A DNA stretch of 64,000 nt from Streptomyces dioscori. GTDB lineage: Bacteria > Actinomycetota > Actinomycetes > Streptomycetales > Streptomycetaceae. Numbering within the stretch: position 1 is the first letter of the stretch; each line of letters starts with the position of its first letter. Below are positions 7,519 to 15,013 of this stretch, one piece after another. A program made the translations under genes and the position numbers. The stretch covers positions 1 to 64,000 of the forward strand of contig NZ_KZ679041.1 of NCBI RefSeq assembly GCF_003024195.1. Reading direction: 5' to 3'. Below the pieces are notes generated by a model that worked only from the letters and a program-made list of their open reading frames with translations, had not been told where the DNA came from and searched no databases.

Positions 7519-9213
7519 TCAGGAGACGGGGCGCGCCCGCTCCACCACCGAGGCCAGGTCGAGCGTGTGCGGCAGCGTCCCCAGCGACGATCCCCAGTCC
7601 CCGCCGAGACGGGACGCGCAGAACGCGTCGGCGACCTCCGGCGGCGCGAAACGCACCAGCAGCGAACCCTGCAGCACCAGGGCGATCCGCTCGACGATCC
7701 GCCGCGCGCGCCCCTCGACACCGTCCAGGTCGGCGAGTTCGGTCAGCAGGTTCTTGATCGCGCCGTCCAGCCGGTGATCGGCGCCGCGCGCCAGACCGAC
7801 CTCCCGGAGGTACGCGTTCAGGGCGGCCGGCTCCCGCTGCAGGGCCCGCAGCACATCGAGCGCCTGCACGTTCCCGGCGCCCTCCCAGATGGAGTTGAGC
7901 GGCGACTCGCGCAGCAGCCGCGGCATGCCGGACTCCTCCACGTACCCGTTGCCGCCCAGGCACTCCAGGGCCTCCGCCACGACCGGCGTGCACCGCTTGG
8001 TCACCCAGTACTTGGCCGCCGGCACCGCGAGCCGCAGGAACGCCCGCTCCTGTTCGCCGCCGTCGTCGTACGCGGCGGCGAGCCGCAGCGCGAGGGTCGT
8101 CGCCGCCTCCGACTCCAGGGCCAGGTCCGCCAGGACGTTGCGCATCAGAGGCTTGTCGACCAGCCTGCCGCCGAACGCCTCGCGGTGCTCGCAGTGGTGC
8201 ACGGCCTGCGCGACGGCCTGCCGCATCAGGCCCGCCGAACCGAGCACGCAGTCCAGGCGGGTCGCGGCGACCATGCCCATGATGGAGCGCACCCCGCGCC
8301 CCTCCTCGCCGACCCGGCGCGCCCAGGTCCCGTCGAACTCGACCTCCGCGGAGGCGTTCGACCGGTTGCCCAGCTTGTCCTTGAGCCGCTGGATCCGGAA
8401 GACGTTGCGGGTGCCGTCCGCCAGCACGCGCGGCACGAGGAAGCAGGTGAGCGCGTCCCGGCCGTCCTGGTCGCCCCGTTCGCCCCGTTCGCCCCGTTCG
8501 ACCTGCTCGCCGGCAGGGCCCGCCTGCGCCAGGACGAGGAAGCCGTCCGACATCGGCGCCGAGCAGAACCACTTGTGGCCCGTCAGTTCGTACGTCCCGT
8601 CCTCGGCGAGCGGCCGGGCGGCCGTCGTGTTCGCGCGGACGTCGCTGCCGCCCTGCTTCTCCGTCATGCCCATCCCGAACAGGGCACCGGCCTTCTGCGC
8701 GGCCGGACGCAGGTCCTGGTCGTAGACGGTGGACGTGAGCCGGGGCTCCCACTCGGCGGCCAGCGCCGGGTCGGTGCGCAGCGCGGGCACCGCCGCGTGG
8801 GTCATCGACAGCGGGCACCCGTTGCCCGCCTCGACCTGGCTCCAGACCAGGAAGCCGGCCGCGCGCCGCACATGCCCGCCCGGCCGCGACCAGGCCGCCG
8901 TAAGACCCGCCGAGACGCCCTTGCCGAGCAGCCGGTGCCAGGACGGATGGAACTCGACCTCGTCCAGGCGCTCGCCGTAGCGGTCGTGGGTGAGCAGCTT
9001 CGGCGGGTTCTCGTTGGCCAGCGCCCCCCACTTCTGTACCTGCGTGGACCCGGAGGTGCGCCCGAGGGCCGACAGCTCGCTGTGCGCCTCGTCGAGGAGC
9101 GCGGGATCGAGATGCCGCCCGACCGCCTCCACGAGGGCCCGGTCGGCGGTGAAGAGGTCGTACGCGACCAGCGGCGGAGCCTGGTTGGTCACGGTGTGGG
9201 TGCGGGCTGCCAT
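7519..9213 (-). CDS. AidB-like acyl-CoA dehydrogenase family flavoprotein
   Basis: The 564-residue protein matches the AidB branch of acyl-CoA dehydrogenases: MTHAAVPAL near the start of the flavin domain, FGMGMTEKQGGSDVRANTT (FAD/substrate region, about residues 180-198), GHKWFCSAPMSDGFLVLAQ, and the C-terminal ALECLGGNGYVEESGMPRLLRE and SIWEGAGNVQALDVLR motifs. E. coli AidB is a flavoprotein linked to the alkylation response; the metabolic role of actinomycete homologues is open. A 9-bp unit CGAACGGGG (minus strand) repeats in the coding region near 8465-8500 and gives ERGERGERG in a surface loop. The ATG at 9213 lies 80 bases past sbnA, with a hairpin between them, so it is probably a separate unit. 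Confidence 0.88.
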   Translation of the reverse strand: MAARTHTVTNQAPPLVAYDLFTADRALVEAVGRHLDPALLDEAHSELSALGRTSGSTQVQKWGALANENPPKLLTHDRYGERLDEVEFHPSWHRLLGKGVSAGLTAAWSRPGGHVRRAAGFLVWSQVEAGNGCPLSMTHAAVPALRTDPALAAEWEPRLTSTVYDQDLRPAAQKAGALFGMGMTEKQGGSDVRANTTAARPLAEDGTYELTGHKWFCSAPMSDGFLVLAQAGPAGEQVERGERGERGDQDGRDALTCFLVPRVLADGTRNVFRIQRLKDKLGNRSNASAEVEFDGTWARRVGEEGRGVRSIMGMVAATRLDCVLGSAGLMRQAVAQAVHHCEHREAFGGRLVDKPLMRNVLADLALESEAATTLALRLAAAYDDGGEQERAFLRLAVPAAKYWVTKRCTPVVAEALECLGGNGYVEESGMPRLLRESPLNSIWEGAGNVQALDVLRALQREPAALNAYLREVGLARGADHRLDGAIKNLLTELADLDGVEGRARRIVERIALVLQGSLLVRFAPPEVADAFCASRLGGDWGSSLGTLPHTLDLASVVERARPVS

Positions 9214-9231
9214 GACTGCGAACCTACCCGC

Positions 9232-9265
9232 GGTGCGGCGATCGTCACCAAACTCCCGCCGCACC
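9232..9265 (-). terminator. Likely terminator after sbnA
   Basis: A 9-bp perfect inverted repeat, GGTGCGGCG and CGCCGCACC, surrounds a 16-base loop in the 80-bp gap between sbnA and the AidB-like gene. Position and stem suit termination of the diaminopropionate/NRPS operon. The loop is long and no U-run is present, so strength is uncertain. Confidence 0.4.
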
Positions 9266-9293
9266 CCCCGTACACCGGAGCGCCGCCGTCCGG

Positions 9294-10280
9294 TCAGGCC
9301 GGACGGGACAGCGCGGCCAGGTCGCCGGAGCCGAGGGTGTCCTCGCCGCGCGGGTTCACCGACCAGCTCGGGCTGTGGACGGTGTCGAGGTAGCGCTCGC
9401 CGAGGTCGGGGGCGATCGCCACCGACGTGAGGTCCCGTGTCCCGTGCAGGTCCATCCAGGTGGACGCCCCGCTGACCACCGTGCCGGTGGAGCCGCCGAA
9501 CAGGAACCCCCGGGCGGCCAGCCGGCGGCAGACGCGGACGGTGTCGGCCTCCTCCACGTGCACCACGTCGTCGACGTACGACTCGTCGAGCATCGGCGGA
9601 CGTACGCCCATGCCGAGCCCCGGGATCATCCGCGGACGCGCGGGCCCGCCGAAGGTCACCGAGCCGACGGTGTCCACCGCGACGATCCGCACCCGGCGCC
9701 GCCACTGCCAGAACCAGCGCGCGCAGCCCATCAGGGTGCCGGTCGTACCGGCCCCGACGAACAGCACGTCCAGATCCGGGAAGCGGCGCGCGATCGCCGG
9801 CGCCGTGGTGCGGTAGTGCGCCCGCCAGTTGCTGTCGTTGGCGTACTGATTGAGCCAGACGTACCGGTCGTCCGAGGCACACAGCGCCCGTACGTACGCG
9901 ATCCGGGCGCCCAGGAAGCCGCCGTGCAGCGCGGGTTCCTCGATGACGTGGACCACGCTGCCCAGAGCTTCCATCATCCGCCGGGTCGCCGGGTTGCAGC
10001 GTGCGTCGGTCACGCACCGGAACCCGTAGCCACGGCTCGCGGCGATCACGCTCAGTGCCACGCCCAGGTTCCCGGACGACGACTCGACCAGGACGGACCC
10101 CGGTCGCAGGGCGCCGCTGCGTTCGGCGGCGTCCACCATCTCGGTGGCCGCCTTCATCTTGATCGACCCCGCGAAGTTGAACCCCTCGCACTTCAGGAAG
10201 AGCGGCAGCCCCATCGTCGCCCGCAGGTCGACGTAGAGCTCGTTCTCGTTGAATTCCGAAGGATCGGAAATGACAGGCAT
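9294..10280 (-). CDS. sbnA: SbnA-like 2,3-diaminopropionate biosynthesis enzyme (PLP-dependent)
   Basis: The 328-residue protein belongs to the cysteine-synthase fold. The PLP lysine is in NFAGSIKMKAA (Lys41), the pyrophosphate/carboxylate loop is VESSSGNLGVAL, and the PLP phosphate loop is VGAGTTGTLMG. The SIKMK form and the LNQYANDSNWRAHYRTTAPAI segment mark the SbnA subgroup, which joins O-phosphoserine and glutamate into N-(1-amino-1-carboxyethyl)-glutamate. SbnB then splits this into L-2,3-diaminopropionate. It is the last gene of the five-gene cluster, 71 bases after sbnB with a strong hairpin between; GAGGGGGACTC precedes the ATG. Together with sbnB it shows the cluster makes its own diaminopropionate. 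Confidence 0.93.
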   Translation of the reverse strand: MPVISDPSEFNENELYVDLRATMGLPLFLKCEGFNFAGSIKMKAATEMVDAAERSGALRPGSVLVESSSGNLGVALSVIAASRGYGFRCVTDARCNPATRRMMEALGSVVHVIEEPALHGGFLGARIAYVRALCASDDRYVWLNQYANDSNWRAHYRTTAPAIARRFPDLDVLFVGAGTTGTLMGCARWFWQWRRRVRIVAVDTVGSVTFGGPARPRMIPGLGMGVRPPMLDESYVDDVVHVEEADTVRVCRRLAARGFLFGGSTGTVVSGASTWMDLHGTRDLTSVAIAPDLGERYLDTVHSPSWSVNPRGEDTLGSGDLAALSRPA

Positions 10281-10310
10281 GAGTCCCCCTCATTCATGCG
10301 GCTTTCGTGC

Positions 10311-10345
10311 GGCGCCGTGCCCCACGTCCCGTGGGGCACGGCGCC
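10311..10345 (-). terminator. Strong hairpin between sbnB and sbnA
   Basis: GGCGCCGTGCCCCAC and GTGGGGCACGGCGCC form a perfect 15-bp stem with a 5-base loop, starting 7 bases after the sbnB stop and ending 31 bases before the sbnA start. It may act as an internal partial terminator, or as an RNA processing or stability element that sets the sbnB to sbnA ratio. No U-run follows. Confidence 0.6.
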
Positions 10346-10351
10346 CGCCGG

Positions 10352-11461
10352 TCAGCCGTGCCGGCGCAGCTCGTGGAAGAAGCCGTCCACGACGTGCGGC
10401 CCGCCCCGCCGGGCCACCTCGTCGTGGACGAACTTGCCGACCGCGAGGTCCAGGACCCCGAGGCCGAAGGGCGAGAAGACGACCGTCCGGTCGGCCGGTA
10501 CGGTCACCCGCCCGGACAGCACGTCGTCCAACGTGCCGTCGATGAAGTCCCGGCCGCCGCTGAGGCGTTCGGCCAGGTGCGGAGAGGTCTCCGCCTTCAG
10601 GCAGTGCTCGATGTCGTCCACGAAGTTGGCCGAGGCGAGCAGGATCTCGGGTGCCAGGTCGCGCAGCGACACATGCAGCACCAGCGGGGCGTGGTCGAAC
10701 CACGCGAGGTCGTGGATGTGCGGCGCGCCCGCGACGGTGGCGAAGACCACCAGATCGCTGGAGCGGATCAGCGACTCGGCGCTGTCGTGCACGGTGAGGC
10801 GGCCCTTGGCGCCCGACCGCTCCAGATAGCCGTGGAATCCGGCCGCGCTGTCCGCGGCCAGGTCGTACACCCCGGTCTCCTCGAACGACCAGCCGGTGGC
10901 GGTGAGATGGGTGTGGATGTGGCGGGCGATCAGTCCGGTGCCGATGAAGCCGACCCGGACCGGCCGGGTGCGCCCGCGGCTGAGCCGGTCGGCCGCGAGG
11001 GCGGCGGAGGACGCCGTCCGGGCGGCGTTGATGATCGACGCCTCCAGGCAGGCGAACGGGTAGCCCGTCTCGTGGTCGTTGAGGATCAGCACGGCCGAGG
11101 CACGGGGCAGTCCGGACGCCGTGTTCTCGGGGAAGCTGGAGACCCACTTGATGCCGTCCACCCCGATGTCCCCGCCGATCGACGCCGGCAGCGCGATGAT
11201 CCGCGACGACGGGCGGTCGGGGAAGCGCAGGAAGTACGACGGCGGGTTCACCGAGTCGCCGCCCCCGTGCAGCCGGTACACCCGCTCGACGAGGTCCGCG
11301 ATCTCGGACTCCCGCCCCTCCAGGGCCTGCTGGACCTGAGAACCGGAGATGACGGAGAACGGGGGAGCACTGAGCGTCCTCCCGGGTGCCTCGGGTGCCT
11401 CGGGTGCCTGGGGTACCTCGGACGCCTCGGCGGCCTGCGCCGCGTGTTCCGTGCCGCTCAT
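10352..11461 (-). CDS. sbnB: SbnB-like NAD-dependent 2,3-diaminopropionate-forming dehydrogenase
   Basis: The 369-residue protein is of the ornithine cyclodeaminase/mu-crystallin fold. The Rossmann motif is VGFIGTGLIARHIHTHL, with GGDIGVDGIKWVSSFPENT and ASANFVDDIEHCLKAETS as family blocks. In SbnB proteins this fold oxidatively splits N-(1-amino-1-carboxyethyl)-glutamate to L-2,3-diaminopropionate and 2-oxoglutarate. Pairing with sbnA separates it from true ornithine cyclodeaminases. A disordered start rich in Ala, Glu and Pro (APEAPEAPG) precedes the core. The ATG at 11461 overlaps the stop of the oxygenase gene (ATGA). Released 2-oxoglutarate is a co-substrate of that neighbouring oxygenase. 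Confidence 0.92.
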   Translation of the reverse strand: MSGTEHAAQAAEASEVPQAPEAPEAPGRTLSAPPFSVISGSQVQQALEGRESEIADLVERVYRLHGGGDSVNPPSYFLRFPDRPSSRIIALPASIGGDIGVDGIKWVSSFPENTASGLPRASAVLILNDHETGYPFACLEASIINAARTASSAALAADRLSRGRTRPVRVGFIGTGLIARHIHTHLTATGWSFEETGVYDLAADSAAGFHGYLERSGAKGRLTVHDSAESLIRSSDLVVFATVAGAPHIHDLAWFDHAPLVLHVSLRDLAPEILLASANFVDDIEHCLKAETSPHLAERLSGGRDFIDGTLDDVLSGRVTVPADRTVVFSPFGLGVLDLAVGKFVHDEVARRGGPHVVDGFFHELRRHG

Positions 11462-12459
11462 GCGGTCCTCACTTCGGTCGTCGGTGTGGAGTCGGTCAGC
11501 CGGACCGGGTCGGCCAGTGCGGCGAGCACCTCGCGCGGGCCCTCGAAGGGCTCCCTGCTGTGCGCGGTGCGGATGTTGTCGACGATCATCAGGTCGCCGG
11601 AGCGCCACGGCTCGCGCACGGTGTGGGCCTCGTACACCGCGTTGATCTCCCGGACGACGTCCTCGCCGATCGGATCACCGTTGCCGTGGCGGGTGTTGAA
11701 GGGCAGCCCGTCGGGGCCGTAGACGTCCACCAGGTACTCCCGCACCTCGGGGTCCATCGTCCACTCGTTGAGGAAGGCGATCTGGTTGAACCAGCAGGGC
11801 CGTCCCGTGACGGGGTGCCGGAGCACCGCGGCGCGGCGCTGGCGGGTGTGCAGCGAGCCGTCGGCCTGCCAGGCGAACTCGATGGCGTGGGCCCGGCAGT
11901 AGCGTTCGACGGCGGCGCGGTCCTCGGTGCCGAAGGCCTCGCCGACCGACGCCCCGATCTCGTCGTTGTACGTCCGCGTGAGCAGCCAGCCCTCGCGGGC
12001 GAACCGCTCGGTGAGGCCGGCCGGCAGCGCGTCGAGCACGGTGGGCGCGTCGGCGACGGCGGTGGCGCCGCCCTCGGCCGGCGCGTCGAGGCACGCGAAC
12101 AGCATCAGCGCGGGGAACTCGACCGCGTAACTCAGCTCGTGGTGCATGCACATCTGCTGGTTGGGCGGCCACTTGGTGGAGGAGTACACGCCGTCCGCGT
12201 ACGTCCGCCGGGGTGCGAAGGACTCCCGGTCGGGCATCAGGCCGCCGGCCAGGCGCCGGAACACCTCCCCGGTCGTGTCCGGGTCGCTCAGCCCCAGGCC
12301 GCGGACCAGGACGCTGCCGTGTTCGGTGACCACGGCGCGCAGCGCGTCGCGGTGGACGGCCGCCCAGCCCGCCGTGTCCCCGGCCACGTCGGCGCGCAGG
12401 ATCGGGGGGCTGCCGGGACGCAGGACGACGTCGGGCAGGAGCGTCGGAGTCGTGGACAT
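11458..12459 (-). CDS. SyrP/TauD-type Fe(II)/2-oxoglutarate-dependent oxygenase
   Basis: The 333-residue enzyme has the metal ligands His106 and Glu108 in MHHELSYA, the distal His300 in IVDNIRTAHSREPF, and the nearby Arg302 usual for 2-oxoglutarate binding. The pattern resembles SyrP and related NRPS-associated hydroxylases, which hydroxylate a carrier-bound amino acid, rather than taurine dioxygenases. In this cluster the likely substrate is diaminopropionate, free or bound to one of two carriers, or the product chain; this is inference. It overlaps sbnB by 4 bases and follows the adenylation gene by 104 bases; GAAGGAA precedes the ATG at 12459. Desaturation is another possible outcome for this fold. 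Confidence 0.88.
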   Translation of the reverse strand: MSTTPTLLPDVVLRPGSPPILRADVAGDTAGWAAVHRDALRAVVTEHGSVLVRGLGLSDPDTTGEVFRRLAGGLMPDRESFAPRRTYADGVYSSTKWPPNQQMCMHHELSYAVEFPALMLFACLDAPAEGGATAVADAPTVLDALPAGLTERFAREGWLLTRTYNDEIGASVGEAFGTEDRAAVERYCRAHAIEFAWQADGSLHTRQRRAAVLRHPVTGRPCWFNQIAFLNEWTMDPEVREYLVDVYGPDGLPFNTRHGNGDPIGEDVVREINAVYEAHTVREPWRSGDLMIVDNIRTAHSREPFEGPREVLAALADPVRLTDSTPTTEVRTA

Positions 12460-12563
12460 CGTGTGGTTCCTTCCGGTCTCGCGCGGTGCGGAGCGCGCGC
12501 GGATGTGCGTGTGGTCGTGGGCCGGTTCCTGCGCCGGCCGCCGGGCTCGTTTCCCGGCGTGGC

Positions 12564-14960
12564 TCACGACGCCTCCCTGGCCGGGGCGTCGAGCAGGCCG
12601 GCCAGGTCGGCGAGGACGGGGTGACGGGCGACGTCCTTGAGGGTGATCGCCCGGTCCAGCGCGACCGCCAGCTTCACCGCCGCGAGAGAGGTCCCGCCGC
12701 GGTCGAAGAAGTGGTCCAGGCGGCCGATCCGGTCCTGCGGGACGCCCAGCACCTGCGCCCAGGCCGCCGCCAGACGCAGTTCGCCCGGTGTGCCCGGCGC
12801 CTGCTCGCCGTCCTGGCCGCCCGCGCCGCTCGCGGTGGAGTCGAGATCCTCGGCGAGCGCGGTCAGCGTCTTGCGGTCGATCTTGCCGTTGGCGGTCAGC
12901 GGCAGGCTCTCCCGCCGGTGGACGGCCGACGGCACCATGTACGCGGGGAGCGACACGGCCAGCCGCTCCAGCACCGCTTCCGGCGCGAGCGGTTCGGAAC
13001 CGGCGCAGAACGCCACCAGCCGGGTGCCGCCCGCGACCACCACCGCGCCGTCCCGGACGCCGTCCACCCGCAGCAGCGCGTTCTCGATCTCGCCGATCTC
13101 GATGCGGAAGCCGCGGATCTTCACCTGGCTGTCCCGGCGGCCGAGGAACTCCAGCTTCCCGTCGGGCAGCCACCGGCCGTGGTCCCCGCTGCGGTACAGC
13201 CGCTCGCCGGGCCGGTACGGGTCGTCCCCGAACGCGGCCTTCGTGCGGTCGGGGTCGTTGACGTATCCGCGGCCGACGCACACCCCGGAGAAGACGATCT
13301 CGCCGGGCGCGCCGAGCGGTACGGGGGCCAGGTGTTCGTCGACGACGTACACGCGCACGTTGGCGACCGGCCGGCCGAGCGGGACCCGGTCCTCGTCCGG
13401 CACCCGGTCCATGACCTCGTGGTTGGTGTCGTCGGAGGTCTCGGTCAGCCCGTAGGCGTTGGCCAGCCGGATGCCCGGCTCGGCCGCGAACCAGCGCTGG
13501 ACGAGTTCCTTCTTGACGGCCTCCCCGGTGACCGACACGCAGTGCAGGTCCGGCAGTTCGCGCGGGCGCTGCTCCAGTTCGGCGAGGACGGCTTCGAGGT
13601 ACGACGGGACGACCTGGAGGACATTGACCCCACCGTCCGTGACGGTGTCCACGAACCGCGGGACGTCCAGGATCACCTCCTGGGCGACCAGCAGGGTCCG
13701 CCCGCCGACCAGCAGCGCGGAGACCAGCTGCCACAGCGAGATGTCGAAGCACTGCGGGGCCGTCTGCGCGACGACCTGTCCCTCGCCGACCCCCAGGTCG
13801 TCGATCTTGGCGAGGACGTGGTTGACGAAGCCCGCGTGCTCGCACATCGCGCCCTTGGGCTCACCGGTGGAGCCGGAGGTGAAGTAGATGTACGCGAGCT
13901 GGTCCGCGCCGACCGGGACCCCGAGGTCGCCGTCGGCGTGCTCCTCCGCGTAGGCCGCCTCGACGTGCAGGACCTGGGCGCCGGTGTCGGCCGCGTCCAG
14001 CGTGGCGGTGCTGCCGCCCTCGGTCAGGACGAGCTCGCAGCCGGCCCGCCTGAGCGTCTTCTCGATGCGCCCGGCCGGGAAGTGCGGCTCGACGGGCAGA
14101 TAGACCCCGCCCGCCTTGAGGACCGCGAGGACCCCGGCCATCCAGTCCAGATCGCGTTCCATAACGACCGCGACGACCCCCTCGGGGCGCAGCCCGCGGG
14201 CGAGCAGTGCCCGGCCGATCCGGTTGGCCCGCGCGTTCAGCTCGCGGTACGTCCACTCCTCGTCGCCCTGGACGGCGGCGACGGCGTCCGGATGGGCGGC
14301 CACCCGCTCCTCGAAGAGTTCGTGGACGCGGCGGTCCGGCAGTGCGCGGTGCGGCCCGGCCAGTCCGTCGAGCTGGAAGCGGAGTTCGTCCTCGTCCAGG
14401 AGGCCGTGCCGGTCGTGCGCGGCGTCCGGGTCGGCGGCCGGCAGGCCGAGCGCGGTCAGGTGGTAGCCGGCGATGCGCGCGGCGGCTTCGGCGTCCAGGA
14501 CGTCGGTGCGGTACCGCAGCCGCAGGGCGTGACCCGCCACGCTCACCCGCAGCACGGCGTTCGCGGTGTCGGCGTCATCGGTGTCCGCGGTCCGCCCGGT
14601 GCCGTCGTCGTGGCCGTGCGGGTCGAGCACGGCCGCGAAGGGGACCGGGGCGCCGCCCGACTCCCGCGCGGGCGGCTCCCCGGCCGGCTCACGGGCGGCC
14701 TCGCGGACCGCCAGGTCCGCCTGTGCCAGCAGCTCGCGCCAGGTGCCGGGGCCGACGGTCAGCCGCCGGAGCACCGGCGCCGCGCCCTTCGCGGGGACGT
14801 AGCCGATGACGGCCTCGCGCTCACCGGACAGGGCCGCGAGGACCTTGGCGTGTGCGGCCAGGAGCGCGGACGGCTCCGTCACCAGGCCTGAGGGCAGCGG
14901 AACCTCGTACTCCGCCGTGCCCGGGACCGGGGTGAGCGTCCACCTCGGGATCGTTTCCAT
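12564..14960 (-). CDS. NRPS adenylation-carrier protein with a remnant condensation lobe
   Basis: This 798-residue protein activates an amino acid as aminoacyl-AMP and loads it on its own carrier. Residues about 1-190 look like the C-terminal lobe of a condensation domain (SALLAAHAKVLAALSG, ALRLRYRTDVLDAEAAARIA) but lack the HHxxxDG catalytic half. The adenylation domain spans about 210-700: YIYFTSGSTGEPKG (357-370), NAYGLTETSDD (501-511), LYRSGDHGRW, GRRDSQVKIRGFRIE, and NGKIDRK with Lys693. Carrier Ser758 is in FFDRGGTSLA. Aligned by eye to GrsA, the specificity residues read D406, I407, W410, Q449, S476, T478, A502, D510, D511, K693. There is no thioesterase. Its partner is the carrier/membrane protein 53 bases upstream, and diaminopropionate is the likely substrate given sbnAB. 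Confidence 0.92.
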   Translation of the reverse strand: METIPRWTLTPVPGTAEYEVPLPSGLVTEPSALLAAHAKVLAALSGEREAVIGYVPAKGAAPVLRRLTVGPGTWRELLAQADLAVREAAREPAGEPPARESGGAPVPFAAVLDPHGHDDGTGRTADTDDADTANAVLRVSVAGHALRLRYRTDVLDAEAAARIAGYHLTALGLPAADPDAAHDRHGLLDEDELRFQLDGLAGPHRALPDRRVHELFEERVAAHPDAVAAVQGDEEWTYRELNARANRIGRALLARGLRPEGVVAVVMERDLDWMAGVLAVLKAGGVYLPVEPHFPAGRIEKTLRRAGCELVLTEGGSTATLDAADTGAQVLHVEAAYAEEHADGDLGVPVGADQLAYIYFTSGSTGEPKGAMCEHAGFVNHVLAKIDDLGVGEGQVVAQTAPQCFDISLWQLVSALLVGGRTLLVAQEVILDVPRFVDTVTDGGVNVLQVVPSYLEAVLAELEQRPRELPDLHCVSVTGEAVKKELVQRWFAAEPGIRLANAYGLTETSDDTNHEVMDRVPDEDRVPLGRPVANVRVYVVDEHLAPVPLGAPGEIVFSGVCVGRGYVNDPDRTKAAFGDDPYRPGERLYRSGDHGRWLPDGKLEFLGRRDSQVKIRGFRIEIGEIENALLRVDGVRDGAVVVAGGTRLVAFCAGSEPLAPEAVLERLAVSLPAYMVPSAVHRRESLPLTANGKIDRKTLTALAEDLDSTASGAGGQDGEQAPGTPGELRLAAAWAQVLGVPQDRIGRLDHFFDRGGTSLAAVKLAVALDRAITLKDVARHPVLADLAGLLDAPAREAS

Positions 14961-15013
14961 TCTCTGTTCCCCCCTGTGTTCCTTCACGTGCCGTGCTTCT
15001 ATTCGCGCTGTGG

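Noticed and set aside
5249..7777. Plus-strand open frame of 842 codons
   Set aside because: It lies opposite the secreted protein and GAF regulator genes, is rich in Arg, Gly and Ala, shows no family motif, and has the composition expected of the third frame in high-G+C DNA.
5915..9031. A 1038-codon minus-strand frame that could look like a fusion of the GAF regulator with an upstream domain
   Set aside because: The upstream part is the out-of-frame reading of the AidB-like gene; a strong ribosome binding site marks the real start at 7246.
10352..11461. Ornithine cyclodeaminase
   Set aside because: The fold fits, but pairing with sbnA and NRPS genes makes the SbnB role far more likely.
12486..14891. 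Plus-strand open frame of 801 codons
   Set aside because: It is the antisense shadow of the adenylation-carrier gene, which has complete adenylation motifs on the minus strand.
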